IMG/VR virus record: IMGVR_UViG_3300043466_002016
Span: 1 to 22,727 of that record
Source of the DNA: a virus
Direction: 5' to 3' (one strand)
DNA length: 22,727 nucleotides
Shown one piece after another: positions 1-5,993 of this stretch. Under the pieces are notes generated by a model that saw nothing but the letters and a program-made list of their open reading frames with translations, was not told where the DNA came from and ran no database searches. Made by a program: the position numbers and the translations under genes. Every line of letters begins with the position of its first letter. The first letter of the stretch is position 1.

Positions 1-468
1 CCTCAAATCATTTGTTGTAGATGTTGTTGTTCTCGTTCTATAAAAGAAACCTGCACCACCAAACGCAGGATCTGTTACAACATATGATTCAAACCAATCA
101 TAACCTTGTGATTGACCCAAATAGTTTGGATCGTTAGGTGATGTAACAAACTGATTGAAAGTTCCTCCTGTGTTATTAACCATGAAGAACATCGTGTAAT
201 CAGTATATGAACCATAGTCACCAAGTTTGTTTGTGAGTACGTTTCCACCATTCGCTTGTGCAGTTCCTGAAAAACCTAACGCATTACTGAATCCACTATA
301 AACATAAAGGGGTTCACCATTACTTACACCTGAAAAGAATAATGACGGATTGGAAAGGTTTGTTGCTTTGTCAATCTGTGGATTACCAAATCCATTTGTG
401 GAAATAATAAGTGATGATTGATTTGTAAAATCAACCTGCCATGTTAAACCTGATGTTATTAAACTCAT
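1..468 (-). CDS. Partial virion protein, possibly lectin-like (LamG/concanavalin type)
   Basis: The reading frame opens with ATG at 468 and stays open for 156 codons to the window edge, so the C-terminus is missing. The start overlaps the stop of the preceding frame (TAATG), which implies translational coupling to the chaperone gene upstream. The protein is rich in Gly, Asn, Ser, Thr and aromatic residues, with short beta-strand-like stretches such as YTDYTMFFMV and GYDWFESYVV. This is the texture of phage tail or fibre beta-sandwich domains and resembles the C-terminal domain of the fibre encoded at 15057-16700. Its place after a tail-assembly chaperone also suggests a tail or fibre component. 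No catalytic motif is visible. The exact family is uncertain because only the N-terminal part is present. Confidence 0.6.
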   Translation of the reverse strand, partial: MSLITSGLTWQVDFTNQSSLIISTNGFGNPQIDKATNLSNPSLFFSGVSNGEPLYVYSGFSNALGFSGTAQANGGNVLTNKLGDYGSYTDYTMFFMVNNTGGTFNQFVTSPNDPNYLGQSQGYDWFESYVVTDPAFGGAGFFYRTRTTTSTTNDLR

Positions 469-1216
469 TACTTTTGTTGTTTCATTATTCTTTCTTTCTC
501 CTTATTGAGATCCATAAGGTAACTAAGATGATTAAGACAAGATATAAGGGGAAGAGAAGTAACCCTATCAATTTCTGTGACACGGTATTCTGATAGAACA
601 GAGATCGATTGATACCATCCCCAATGTTTCCCAAAACTATTCTGAGTCTCATTATCTGAAACATCAACTTGCTCTTCGAATAGAGACTTGAAACTTCTTG
701 TAATCCCCTTCCTAAATTCCACAAAAAAAAAAGTGCGCCCTCAACATAACGGATCGGGAGATCACGGAATTGATCAATACGTTTTGTGAAATCAGAATCA
801 GAATATTCAGTACCTTCTTCAATATAAAGATAAGACGCAAGTTCATTTAAGTTATTCAATCTATAACTGTCATCCTTCTGTAAGAAGGTATCAATATCAA
901 CGAACTGACCAAAGGATATTTTCTTGAAGTCTGTTAGGACATATTTAATTCCCTTGTGTTCAATGTTACGATAGAGTTCTCTAACCTCACGATTGATATA
1001 CTTGTTGATTTGGTGACCAATCTGATTGATTGTCTTTGCGTCGGTCTTCTTTACTTCATCCTCAGGAATGTCTGTAACATGAGAAATCATTTTAACATAC
1101 ATCTCATTGTCATCAATAAGATCTTTGAATTTCATTAACTCGGTCCAACTCTGTATTGTTGGTTCCTTGATCTCATATTTCTTTCCCTTGTGGACTATGT
1201 GACTTGTCATACTCAT
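468..1216 (-). CDS. Tail/baseplate assembly chaperone, expressed by -1 frameshift at a T10 run
   Basis: The first frame starts at ATG 1216 (MSMTSHIVHKG) and encodes a soluble helical protein to about residue 161. There the coding strand has ten T in a row (723-732). Moving to the -1 frame gives a well-formed charged C-terminus (VEFRKGITRSF... FGKHWGWYQSI... IMKQQK) that stops at 468-470, overlapping the next ATG as TAATG. The fused product is about 247 residues. The unshifted frame instead runs to 485 with an atypical hydrophobic tail. The whole resembles phage tail or baseplate assembly chaperones (T4 gp26-like, or the tail chaperones made by frameshifting); this assignment is from memory of the family and is tentative. 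It lies 28 bases after the large terminase. A homopolymer sequencing error is an alternative explanation for the two frames. Confidence 0.6.
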
Positions 1217-1244
1217 AAATATCTTTTATTTTATTGTCTCATTT

Positions 1245-2390
1245 TTAATATACGAATACACCACTATTTCTCATCATCTTCATCTGTAACACATATCTTA
1301 TCGCATCGATTAAGTGGTTGTTGCGATCCTCAGGTTCATCAAGGTTATTACCGTTCTTGTCTGACTTCCATACATAAGAGTTTAATTCATTGATAAGGTT
1401 TTGTGAACCACTATGAACAAAGAAATTGGATCTCTTGATCTGATCTATTCCTGACAGGATCGTATCCTTCTTAACTGCTTTTGCGTTGATACCATTACGG
1501 GACATTTCTGTTATCGCTTGTGGATTGGCGCTATCACAAATAAAATCATCTGTTAAATTGATCCCCAAGTCTTTGATCTTGTAAATAAAGTCGGGGATGG
1601 TAACATTCCTCATGTATAATAGTTCCTCACAATAAATCGAGTCATTGTCTTTGTATACTCTTACAAGGGTGGAAGGATCGTTAAAACCGAAGTCAACTCC
1701 ATAACCCAGTAATTTACAGGACTGTGGTAGTTGAGAATATGTTTGTTGATGAGAGAAAACAACACGTGTTGGAACACCTTTCTGACCTTCCCCGAATACT
1801 CTCCATAGGTTTGGATCTCTGGTTTTAAGTTTCTCGATTTCATCTACTAATGATTGTGATAAGAATGGGTTGTCCTGATACGTTACGATCGTATAGAAGA
1901 CATCATCTTGACCTTCGAGGTCATAGATCCATGAATTCCATAATGAGGGGTTTAAATCGATTACAATACGATCTGAGGTTCTTAGTACAAGTTGGATGTA
2001 TTCATCGTATGTAACTTCCGTTGCCTCGTTTAGAAATAGATAATCTCTCTTTCTTCCACGTAGTTTTGTTTCATCATCTACACTAAACCATTCGATGATG
2101 TTGGTCCCGAGTTGGTAATAACCATCAACGGAATGCCAATCATCGGGGTTATAGACATTGAACTTAATTAAGATTTCTTTTAGATCCCTGAGGACCGATC
2201 CTTTCAACGCAGGTAATGTTTTTCTTACAACAGATAATACTTTGTTCTCTTCTTGAAGTAGGGTATAAACAAAATAGATTAAGATGTTGTATGTCTTACT
2301 CGCACGGGATGATCCCTGAAATACATTAACCCTTTTGTTCTGTGATATTAAATCCTGAAATACTTTGGTCGTCTGTATCTTTGTTTGCAT
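1245..2390 (-). CDS. terL: Terminase large subunit (DNA-packaging ATPase/nuclease)
   Basis: This is the motor that pumps DNA into the prohead and cuts it. The 381-residue protein has a Walker A loop GSSRASKT at residues 26-33, a Walker B strand with catalytic acid, DYLFLNEA at 116-123, and an RNase H-like nuclease half. Likely metal ligands in the nuclease are Asp233 (GVDFGFNDPS), Asp286 (ICDSANP) and Asp362 in HLIDAIRYVL. All core motifs are intact, and the length is compact compared with the usual 400-600 residues. The start ATG at 2390 lies inside the 3' end of the preceding small basic gene (65-base overlap), so translation is probably coupled. The small subunit is encoded just upstream. 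Identification is secure. Confidence 0.95.
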   Translation of the reverse strand: MQTKIQTTKVFQDLISQNKRVNVFQGSSRASKTYNILIYFVYTLLQEENKVLSVVRKTLPALKGSVLRDLKEILIKFNVYNPDDWHSVDGYYQLGTNIIEWFSVDDETKLRGRKRDYLFLNEATEVTYDEYIQLVLRTSDRIVIDLNPSLWNSWIYDLEGQDDVFYTIVTYQDNPFLSQSLVDEIEKLKTRDPNLWRVFGEGQKGVPTRVVFSHQQTYSQLPQSCKLLGYGVDFGFNDPSTLVRVYKDNDSIYCEELLYMRNVTIPDFIYKIKDLGINLTDDFICDSANPQAITEMSRNGINAKAVKKDTILSGIDQIKRSNFFVHSGSQNLINELNSYVWKSDKNGNNLDEPEDRNNHLIDAIRYVLQMKMMRNSGVFVY

Positions 2391-2529
2391 CTTTTTGTTT
2401 TTTGGATTCTTCGAACTTCTCCCACGCCTTCTTTTGAAGTTTCTCCCACATACCTTTTAACATTTGGTTTCTACTTTCCACTCTTTTACGGTGTGCCTTT
2501 TCCCCACCACGTTTCTTACTTTTTCCCAT
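2326..2529 (-). CDS. Small basic Lys/Arg-rich protein between terminase genes
   Basis: The 67-residue product begins MGKSKKRGGEKAHRKRVESR and is strongly basic in its first half, with a helical, highly charged remainder. It starts 14 bases inside the end of the small terminase gene and ends 65 bases inside the large terminase gene, so it is embedded in the packaging operon. I recall comparable MGKSK(K/R)RGG small proteins at this position in other phages, but know no function. The basic N-terminus would suit nucleic-acid or terminase binding. The overlap with both neighbours is large, so a non-coding frame is possible, but the composition looks like real protein. Confidence 0.6.
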   Translation of the reverse strand: MGKSKKRGGEKAHRKRVESRNQMLKGMWEKLQKKAWEKFEESKKQKDANKDTDDQSISGFNITEQKG

Positions 2530-2854
2530 CTTTATTTGTTGTTATGATTTCAATTTGTATTGAGGGTTTGTTTAGTGATTCTTCGTTGGTTGTGATATCG
2601 ATTTGTTCTTTAACTTTTCCGTATCCACGATCCATTAGGAGTTGTGCAGATTTTACATCTCCTGTCTTCGCCTTCTTCTTCAAAGCGTCGATTATTAATT
2701 CAACCTCAGTTATTCCTTGATCGTTTTCTTTCCCTAAAACATTACCAAGTATTTCATCAAGTTTTGGTAGTTTTTTTGGTGCACCTTTACGGTTAATTCT
2801 TGGATCACCTTTTACAAAAGGTTTACCGTCTTTGTGTATATCTTTTCTTCCCAT
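2516..2854 (-). CDS. terS: Terminase small subunit-like DNA-binding protein
   Basis: The 112-residue protein has an N-terminal stretch PFVKGDPRINRKGAPKKLP (residues 13-31), typical of the N-terminus of a family of phage small terminases and related DNA-binding proteins. A helical region of about 60 residues follows, then a polar tail ending in NKDGKK. It would recognise the packaging site and deliver DNA to the large subunit. The start ATG at 2854 precedes the large terminase in the same operon, which supports the role. The helix-turn-helix itself cannot be demonstrated by eye, so the call rests on the N-terminal motif and position. Confidence 0.75.
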   Translation of the reverse strand: MGRKDIHKDGKPFVKGDPRINRKGAPKKLPKLDEILGNVLGKENDQGITEVELIIDALKKKAKTGDVKSAQLLMDRGYGKVKEQIDITTNEESLNKPSIQIEIITTNKDGKK

Positions 2855-2866
2855 GATATTCTGTAT

Positions 2867-3178
2867 TTAATCAGTTTTCGTTTTAAGATATTCCTGATAC
2901 ATAAGATACTTCTGTCTTAGATCTTGTGATCTATTTCTCATTGAATTGAGACAGATTGTATTACAATAATCAGGGGTTACTTGTTGATAGATTCTGTATA
3001 TGAAATCATACACAAATTGTTTTTGATGTTCATCTCTTGTGTTGATGTTCAGGTATGAATCTAATTTATCCAACTCTTCCAATGTATAGTTTGGTTCTAT
3101 TGGTGATGGTGGTATTGGAACTGGTGTTATTTCGTTCTTTGGTTGTGTATTTTGTTTTTGTTTACATCCGCATCCCAT
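2867..3178 (-). CDS. MGCGC-type small protein of unknown function
   Basis: The 103-residue protein begins MGCGCKQKQ, a cysteine-rich N-terminus that I associate with conserved small proteins beside terminase genes of Bacteroidota phages. A proline-rich linker follows (residues 14-30), then a helical region with two cysteines (YCNTICLNSM). The N-terminal GCGC could bind metal or be acylated; neither is shown. ATG at 3178 lies 17 bases inside the end of the sigma-like gene, and the stop is 12 bases before the small terminase, so it is part of the same operon. No function can be given. Confidence 0.7.
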   Translation of the reverse strand: MGCGCKQKQNTQPKNEITPVPIPPSPIEPNYTLEELDKLDSYLNINTRDEHQKQFVYDFIYRIYQQVTPDYCNTICLNSMRNRSQDLRQKYLMYQEYLKTKTD

Positions 3179-3653
3179 TTCTTCTTTTATTTAATTCTTT
3201 TCTAACTTTATTTATGTCCCTTGAAACTGTGTTTATTGGGATCGTTGTTTGTTGTGATAACTTTGTGATCGAACATCCTACTTGTAAATATAATTCAAAC
3301 AATCGTCCGTAGTACCATTGGTCCTTTTTGATATCTTGTAGTTGTTTGTTAACCCATTCAAGATTGATTTCTGTTTCATCATATTGTTGATCAGGTATTT
3401 CAAACTCTTTGAATTCTGAGAACTTATATTTGTGGTAGGTGTTGTAGTATTTTGATGTTGTAGAATAATAGTTGTTCTTTACAATCTTAGTAAAGAAATA
3501 AAGTTTCTGATCATCAGGAACATCATCTATTTTTTTGTTGGTAATAAATTGTTCTACACAGATTTGTAATAGATCATCAATATCATTTGACTTGGTAACC
3601 TTGTGACAGATCTTTTTTAGTTCTTCGTAATTTTTAGTTATCCAAGTATTCAA
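3162..3653 (-). CDS. Phage RNA polymerase sigma factor-like protein (ECF/sigma-70 type)
   Basis: The 163-residue protein has the two-part layout of a minimal sigma factor. Residues about 5-70 resemble region 2 (NDIDDLLQICVEQFITNK, then LYFFTKIVKNNYYS). Residues about 112-157 resemble region 4, a helix-turn-helix with LFELYLQVGCSITKLSQQ and TIPINTVSRDINKVRKEL. Such proteins redirect host RNA polymerase, probably to late phage genes, and this one sits at the head of the packaging operon. There is no ATG that could serve as start. The likely start is TTG at 3653, after an A-rich stretch, 22 bases past the preceding stop, which may limit expression. It could instead be a DNA-binding regulator that has lost sigma activity. 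Confidence 0.7.
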   Translation of the reverse strand: MNTWITKNYEELKKICHKVTKSNDIDDLLQICVEQFITNKKIDDVPDDQKLYFFTKIVKNNYYSTTSKYYNTYHKYKFSEFKEFEIPDQQYDETEINLEWVNKQLQDIKKDQWYYGRLFELYLQVGCSITKLSQQTTIPINTVSRDINKVRKELNKRRNGMRM

Positions 3654-3675
3654 ATTAGTTTGATTCAGTAATTTA

Positions 3676-3942
3676 TTATTTCGTTGGTGTTATCGGACCT
3701 TTGAATAATACACGGTTATGGAATTGACCATAAGGATCCCAATAGTTATTCACTCTCTGTAAATATCCCTGTTTTGATAAAAAGAGAACATGGTCCCTAA
3801 CTGAGAATGGGGAAACTTGTTTTGATAATAGATTATAGATCTCAACATTTGTTAATGTGGAATAATCTTCGTTACTGAATTTGATGTCATTGACAATCAT
3901 TTCATAGATCTCTTCGATCACTGGATTTGTAATTTTACTCAT
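3676..3942 (-). CDS. Small winged-helix-like protein, unknown function
   Basis: The 88-residue protein is mostly helical, with SPFSVRDHVLFLSKQGYLQRVNNYWDPYG resembling a recognition helix followed by a hairpin wing. This suggests a winged-helix DNA-binding protein, but the similarity is only by eye. It is the first gene of the minus-strand operon that continues through the sigma-like factor and terminase, starting about 16 bases after the presumed -7 box at 3958-3965. The leader ATAGAAAACAAATAAC just before ATG is A-rich without a Shine-Dalgarno sequence. A role in regulating the late operon is plausible but unproven. Confidence 0.55.
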   Translation of the reverse strand: MSKITNPVIEEIYEMIVNDIKFSNEDYSTLTNVEIYNLLSKQVSPFSVRDHVLFLSKQGYLQRVNNYWDPYGQFHNRVLFKGPITPTK

Positions 3943-3957
3943 GTTATTTGTTTTCTA

Positions 3958-3985
3958 TAAGTATAGTGTAGGATGGTGTAGTGTA
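3958..3985 (-). promoter_or_regulatory. Probable promoter of the terminase operon, with TACACTA direct repeats
   Basis: On the minus strand the box TATACTTA (3965-3958) is a partial match to TAnnTTTG, 16 bases before ATG 3942. Two copies of TACACTA lie at 3985-3979 and 3970-3964, 15 bases apart. The segment CTACACCATCCTACAC closely matches the spacer of the plus-strand promoter at 8386-8416. No good -33 TTTG is present, so a different or activator-dependent promoter is possible. Confidence 0.45.
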
Positions 3986-3995
3986 AAGATTAAAT

Positions 3996-4024
3996 AAAAA
4001 AACCCCACCATTTCTGATGAGGTT
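3996..4024 (-). terminator. Rho-independent terminator after the lipoprotein gene
   Basis: On the minus strand AACCTCA (4024-4018) can pair with TGGGGTT (4007-4001), with one mismatch and a 10-base loop, and is followed by a run of seven T. It lies just beyond the lipoprotein stop and separates the small-gene cluster from the terminase operon. Confidence 0.6.
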
Positions 4025-4045
4025 CTCCTTCACTATAACAACCAA

Positions 4046-4255
4046 CTAATTTCCACCGTGTTGAAAACATTTTGAATTCATACTCAGGGTGAAGTTTCTA
4101 CAACGAACACCTGATTGAGTATTACTGATACATTGAACTGAGGTTGTTCTCTTTTGACTGTTTGTGACAGTTGTTCCTGTTGGAGTTACAAGATCAGACT
4201 TAGAACAAGATACCATTGTGATTGAGGCGATCACGACCATAAGTAATTTTTTCAT
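4046..4255 (-). CDS. Small phage lipoprotein with a Cys/His knuckle
   Basis: The 69-residue precursor starts MKKLLMVVIASITMVSCSKSD, a short signal peptide with a lipobox ending at Cys17. The mature protein would be lipid-anchored, and Ser-Lys after the Cys fits Bacteroidota lipoproteins. The mature part has a Thr/Ser-rich linker and a compact motif CISNTQSGVRC... KCFQHGGN. Its three Cys and one His are spaced like a small zinc knuckle (C-x3-T-x2-G-x2-C-x9-K-C-x2-H). This knuckle is familiar as a stand-alone module in small phage proteins. A cell-surface location suggests superinfection exclusion or masking of the host, but that is inference. It is the last gene before a terminator. Confidence 0.75.
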   Translation of the reverse strand: MKKLLMVVIASITMVSCSKSDLVTPTGTTVTNSQKRTTSVQCISNTQSGVRCRNFTLSMNSKCFQHGGN

Positions 4256-4269
4256 GTTGTTATATTTTT

Positions 4270-4626
4270 TTACGAAGTTACTAAATTATTTGATTCCACC
4301 AATTCTAATTCAGGTTTGTAAGAGTTTTCGTCTGAAACCACATACTCATCATTGACCCTAACAGAGTCAATTTGGTACCACGTACCTCTGTTTAGATTAC
4401 ACGTAGGACGAATTCTGACCTTGATTTCTTGATCCTTGAAAGTGTATACAAGTGATTTTAATTCTTTGTCCCAAAAACTATTTTTTAATCTACCATAAAC
4501 TGATGATGGTAAGAAATTTTTTTTCACAGTCTTCATAAGTTTGTCTGCAAGTTCATCATAAGATAAATCCCATGTGTTATGAACTTTGAAAGATGCTCTG
4601 ATTGTAAAGTCGTTATATTTTTCCAT
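4270..4626 (-). CDS. Hypothetical protein, 118 aa
   Basis: This soluble mixed alpha/beta protein is rich in Lys, Tyr and Trp, with no signal peptide or membrane segment. The N-terminal part (residues 1-60) looks helical. The middle (VYTFKDQEIKVRIRPTC) and QIDSVRVNDEYVVSD look like beta strands. I do not recognise a family. ATG at 4626 is preceded by an A-rich leader ending AAATAACAACT, shared with the genes starting at 7287 and 8303. It is one of a series of small, probably early, host-interaction genes. Confidence 0.7.
   Translation of the reverse strand: MEKYNDFTIRASFKVHNTWDLSYDELADKLMKTVKKNFLPSSVYGRLKNSFWDKELKSLVYTFKDQEIKVRIRPTCNLNRGTWYQIDSVRVNDEYVVSDENSYKPELELVESNNLVTS
4273..4302 (-). 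promoter_or_regulatory. Probable promoter of the lipoprotein gene
   Basis: On the minus strand TTG (4302-4300) is followed after 19 bases by TAACTTCG (4280-4273), one base from TAnnTTTG. The start codon is 17 bases downstream of the box, after an A-rich leader ending ATAACAAC. Confidence 0.5.
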
Positions 4627-4631
4627 AGTTG

Positions 4632-4853
4632 TTATTTTTTTAAAAATTTAGAATTAGATTTTTCCATTGATAACATTGATTCATACATCTCAACAATTTG
4701 TTCTTTGGTGAACAATAACATTAGATCTTCTGATGTCTTTCTTGTGTCAGATTGTGCGTTAACTCCAACATACATAATGTTCTCATCCATAGTTTCAGAA
4801 TAAGTGAATTGTGTTGTGTGGATGTCGTTGATACCGTAGAATTTAGTTTTCAT
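4632..4853 (-). CDS. Hypothetical protein, 73 aa
   Basis: This small acidic protein begins MKTKFYGINDIHTTQF and ends in a Lys/Ser-rich tail (SKFLKK). The middle segment TSEDLMLLFTKEQIVEMYESMLSMEK is a likely amphipathic helix pair. I recognise no family. Its leader shares an identical 24-base block (4855-4878) with the next gene upstream (5172-5195), including a TACCTTTG promoter-like box. The stop is 5 bases before the ATG of the 118-residue protein at 4626. Confidence 0.65.
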   Translation of the reverse strand: MKTKFYGINDIHTTQFTYSETMDENIMYVGVNAQSDTRKTSEDLMLLFTKEQIVEMYESMLSMEKSNSKFLKK

Positions 4854-4869
4854 GGTGTGATTGTTTTTA

Positions 4870-4877
4870 CAAAGGTA
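4870..4877 (-). promoter_or_regulatory. TACCTTTG -7 box before the gene starting at 4853
   Basis: The minus strand reads TACCTTTG, a full match to the Bacteroidota -7 consensus TAnnTTTG, 16 bases before the ATG. No TTTG is seen at the expected -33 position. The box is part of a 24-base block repeated exactly at 5172-5195. Confidence 0.45.
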
Positions 4878-4882
4878 ATGAA

Positions 4883-5170
4883 TTATTCTGAATCATCAGA
4901 AAATATTTTTTGTTTTCCTTTCTCGATCAAATCATCCATCTCATTACTCCAATGACCGTAATCATAATCTACGACATAGAAGTTATCGATCACCACAGAA
5001 ATGTCGTGTTTGTTTTGTTCAACGAATAAATCTAATACTCTCATAAAATCCTCATCATCTTCATACTTGTATTCAAGAATTTCAGTTACACTTTGTTTGG
5101 TGTGAATTGTACCTGTCACAAAGTCAGGGTGTTGTTGGATTTCTTTCCAAAGATCATTGATGTTTTTCAT
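4883..5170 (-). CDS. Hypothetical acidic protein, 95 aa
   Basis: This strongly acidic protein begins MKNINDLWKEIQQHPDF and ends IFSDDSE. It has Asp/Glu runs (YKYEDDEDFMRVLDLF) and an aromatic segment NFYVVDYDYGHWSNEMDDL. The HPDF...GTIHTKQSV start could be a helix and beta strand. The size and charge resemble small phage DNA-mimic or inhibitor proteins, but nothing more specific supports that. The upstream leader carries a TACCTTTG box and is nearly identical to that of its downstream neighbour. Confidence 0.65.
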   Translation of the reverse strand: MKNINDLWKEIQQHPDFVTGTIHTKQSVTEILEYKYEDDEDFMRVLDLFVEQNKHDISVVIDNFYVVDYDYGHWSNEMDDLIEKGKQKIFSDDSE

Positions 5171-5186
5171 AGTGTGATTGTTTTTA

Positions 5187-5194
5187 CAAAGGTA
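5187..5194 (-). promoter_or_regulatory. TACCTTTG -7 box before the gene starting at 5170
   Basis: This full TAnnTTTG match lies on the minus strand, 16 bases before the ATG, inside the 24-base block shared with 4855-4878. A -33 TTTG is not evident. Confidence 0.45.
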
Positions 5195-5200
5195 AGGAAA

Positions 5201-5431
5201 TTATTCTGATATTATGAAATCTTTATTCAATGAATTTTTAACTAAATGTTCAAATTCTTGGGTAATGGAATCAGTGTCAAATAATATTTCACCTTCTTCA
5301 TCTTCACCCCAATAGATCGGTTGAATGATATATCCACCAACTTGTACGGGACCAAATTCATAAGTTTTACTTCTGTGTAATTCTAATTTGGTTAATAACT
5401 TTTCGAGTTGTAATACTTCTGTGTTTGTCAT
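5201..5431 (-). CDS. Hypothetical protein, 76 aa, related to the 67-aa protein at 11676
   Basis: An N-terminal helix (residues 1-22) is followed by a beta region with QPIYWGEDEEGEILFDTDSI and a final helix EFEHLVKNSL. The pattern PIY-(5 residues)-D/E-G-(3-4)-DT-x-S-(3-4)-EF also occurs in the product of 11676-11879 on the other strand, so the two are probably distant paralogues. No function is known. It has its own well-matched promoter (5451-5481) and a very short leader. Confidence 0.65.
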   Translation of the reverse strand: MTNTEVLQLEKLLTKLELHRSKTYEFGPVQVGGYIIQPIYWGEDEEGEILFDTDSITQEFEHLVKNSLNKDFIISE

Positions 5432-5450
5432 AGTGTGTTTGTTAAGGACA

Positions 5451-5481
5451 CAAAACTACATCAAGTTTTTCATTCTACCAA
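5451..5481 (-). promoter_or_regulatory. Bacteroidota-type promoter for the gene starting at 5431
   Basis: On the minus strand TTG (5481-5479) is followed after exactly 20 bases by TAGTTTTG (5458-5451), a full TAnnTTTG match. It lies inside the end of the upstream gene and gives a leader of roughly a dozen bases. Confidence 0.65.
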
Positions 5482-5797
5482 GTTTTCTTTGAAGTTTTTT
5501 TTGTAAACGAATAAGGATATCAGATTTCTCATACTCTTCATCCTTTTCTGTCTGAGAGATGAGAGTATCCATTGAATCTAAATAAAGGTAAATTAAGGTG
5601 GGATCTATTAAGAAATGTTTTTTATACATTGTAACAATAATATTTGTTATTTCATTCTTGTCCTTTTCTGGTAAAGAAAAATAACTTTCAATTGTTATAT
5701 TATATTTCTCATCTAATAATTTTGTTATATCCAATCTAGTTCTAGTAAGTAATTTATAAATATATCTTGGTGAGAGCGTTTCCCCCCCTCCCCCCAT
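5456..5797 (-). CDS. Hypothetical helical phage protein, 113 aa
   Basis: From ATG 5797 the product reads MGGGGETLSPRYIYKLL, then long helices: TRTRLDITKLLDEKYNI, EITNIIVTMYKKHFLIDP, LIYLYLDSMDTLISQ, and a Lys/Arg-rich C-terminus (IRLQKKLQRKLGRMK). I recall similar small proteins in other Bacteroidota phages but no assigned function. The start is uncertain. The frame stays open to 5920, but only a TTG exists there, and the predicted transcript begins near 5883, so ATG 5797 is the best in-frame start. The start region is very G-rich (six and seven G in a row). The leader upstream contains two out-of-frame ATGs. Confidence 0.6.
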   Translation of the reverse strand: MGGGGETLSPRYIYKLLTRTRLDITKLLDEKYNITIESYFSLPEKDKNEITNIIVTMYKKHFLIDPTLIYLYLDSMDTLISQTEKDEEYEKSDILIRLQKKLQRKLGRMKNLM

Positions 5798-5889
5798 TCG
5801 TGAAAATGAAGATAGAGAGGGAGGAATATCTTGGACCAAGTTGACAGGTTTACCCCCATTATCCGTCAGTGCATGGATTGATCTGATTA

Positions 5890-5920
5890 TAAATATATTC
5901 AAATTAAAAAAAAGTTTCAA
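5890..5920 (-). promoter_or_regulatory. Probable promoter for the gene starting at 5797
   Basis: On the minus strand TTG (5920-5918) is followed after 20 bases by TATATTTA (5897-5890), one base short of TAnnTTTG. Transcription would start near 5883 and leave an 86-base leader before ATG 5797. Confidence 0.5.
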
Positions 5921-5955
5921 GTGGATTTTTATTTTTTTTTCAGTATTTATTAAAA

Positions 5956-5974
5956 ACGATTTAGAGACGATTTA
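5956..5974 (+). repeat. Direct repeat ACGATTTA, 11-base period, upstream of 5994
   Basis: ACGATTTA occurs at 5956-5963 and 5967-5974, one helical turn apart, in the divergent gap before the zinc-finger gene. It could be an operator; no matching promoter box was found for the plus-strand gene, so this is tentative. Confidence 0.3.
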
Positions 5975-5993
5975 AGACACTTAAAATTATTAG

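Noticed and set aside
1190-1393. Plus-strand open frames opposite terminase and chaperone genes
   Set aside because: They lie fully antisense to strong coding sequence and have no leader or promoter of the type used here.
5798-5920. N-terminal extension of the 113-residue protein from a TTG
   Set aside because: It lies across the predicted promoter and transcription start, and the TTG has no suitable leader.
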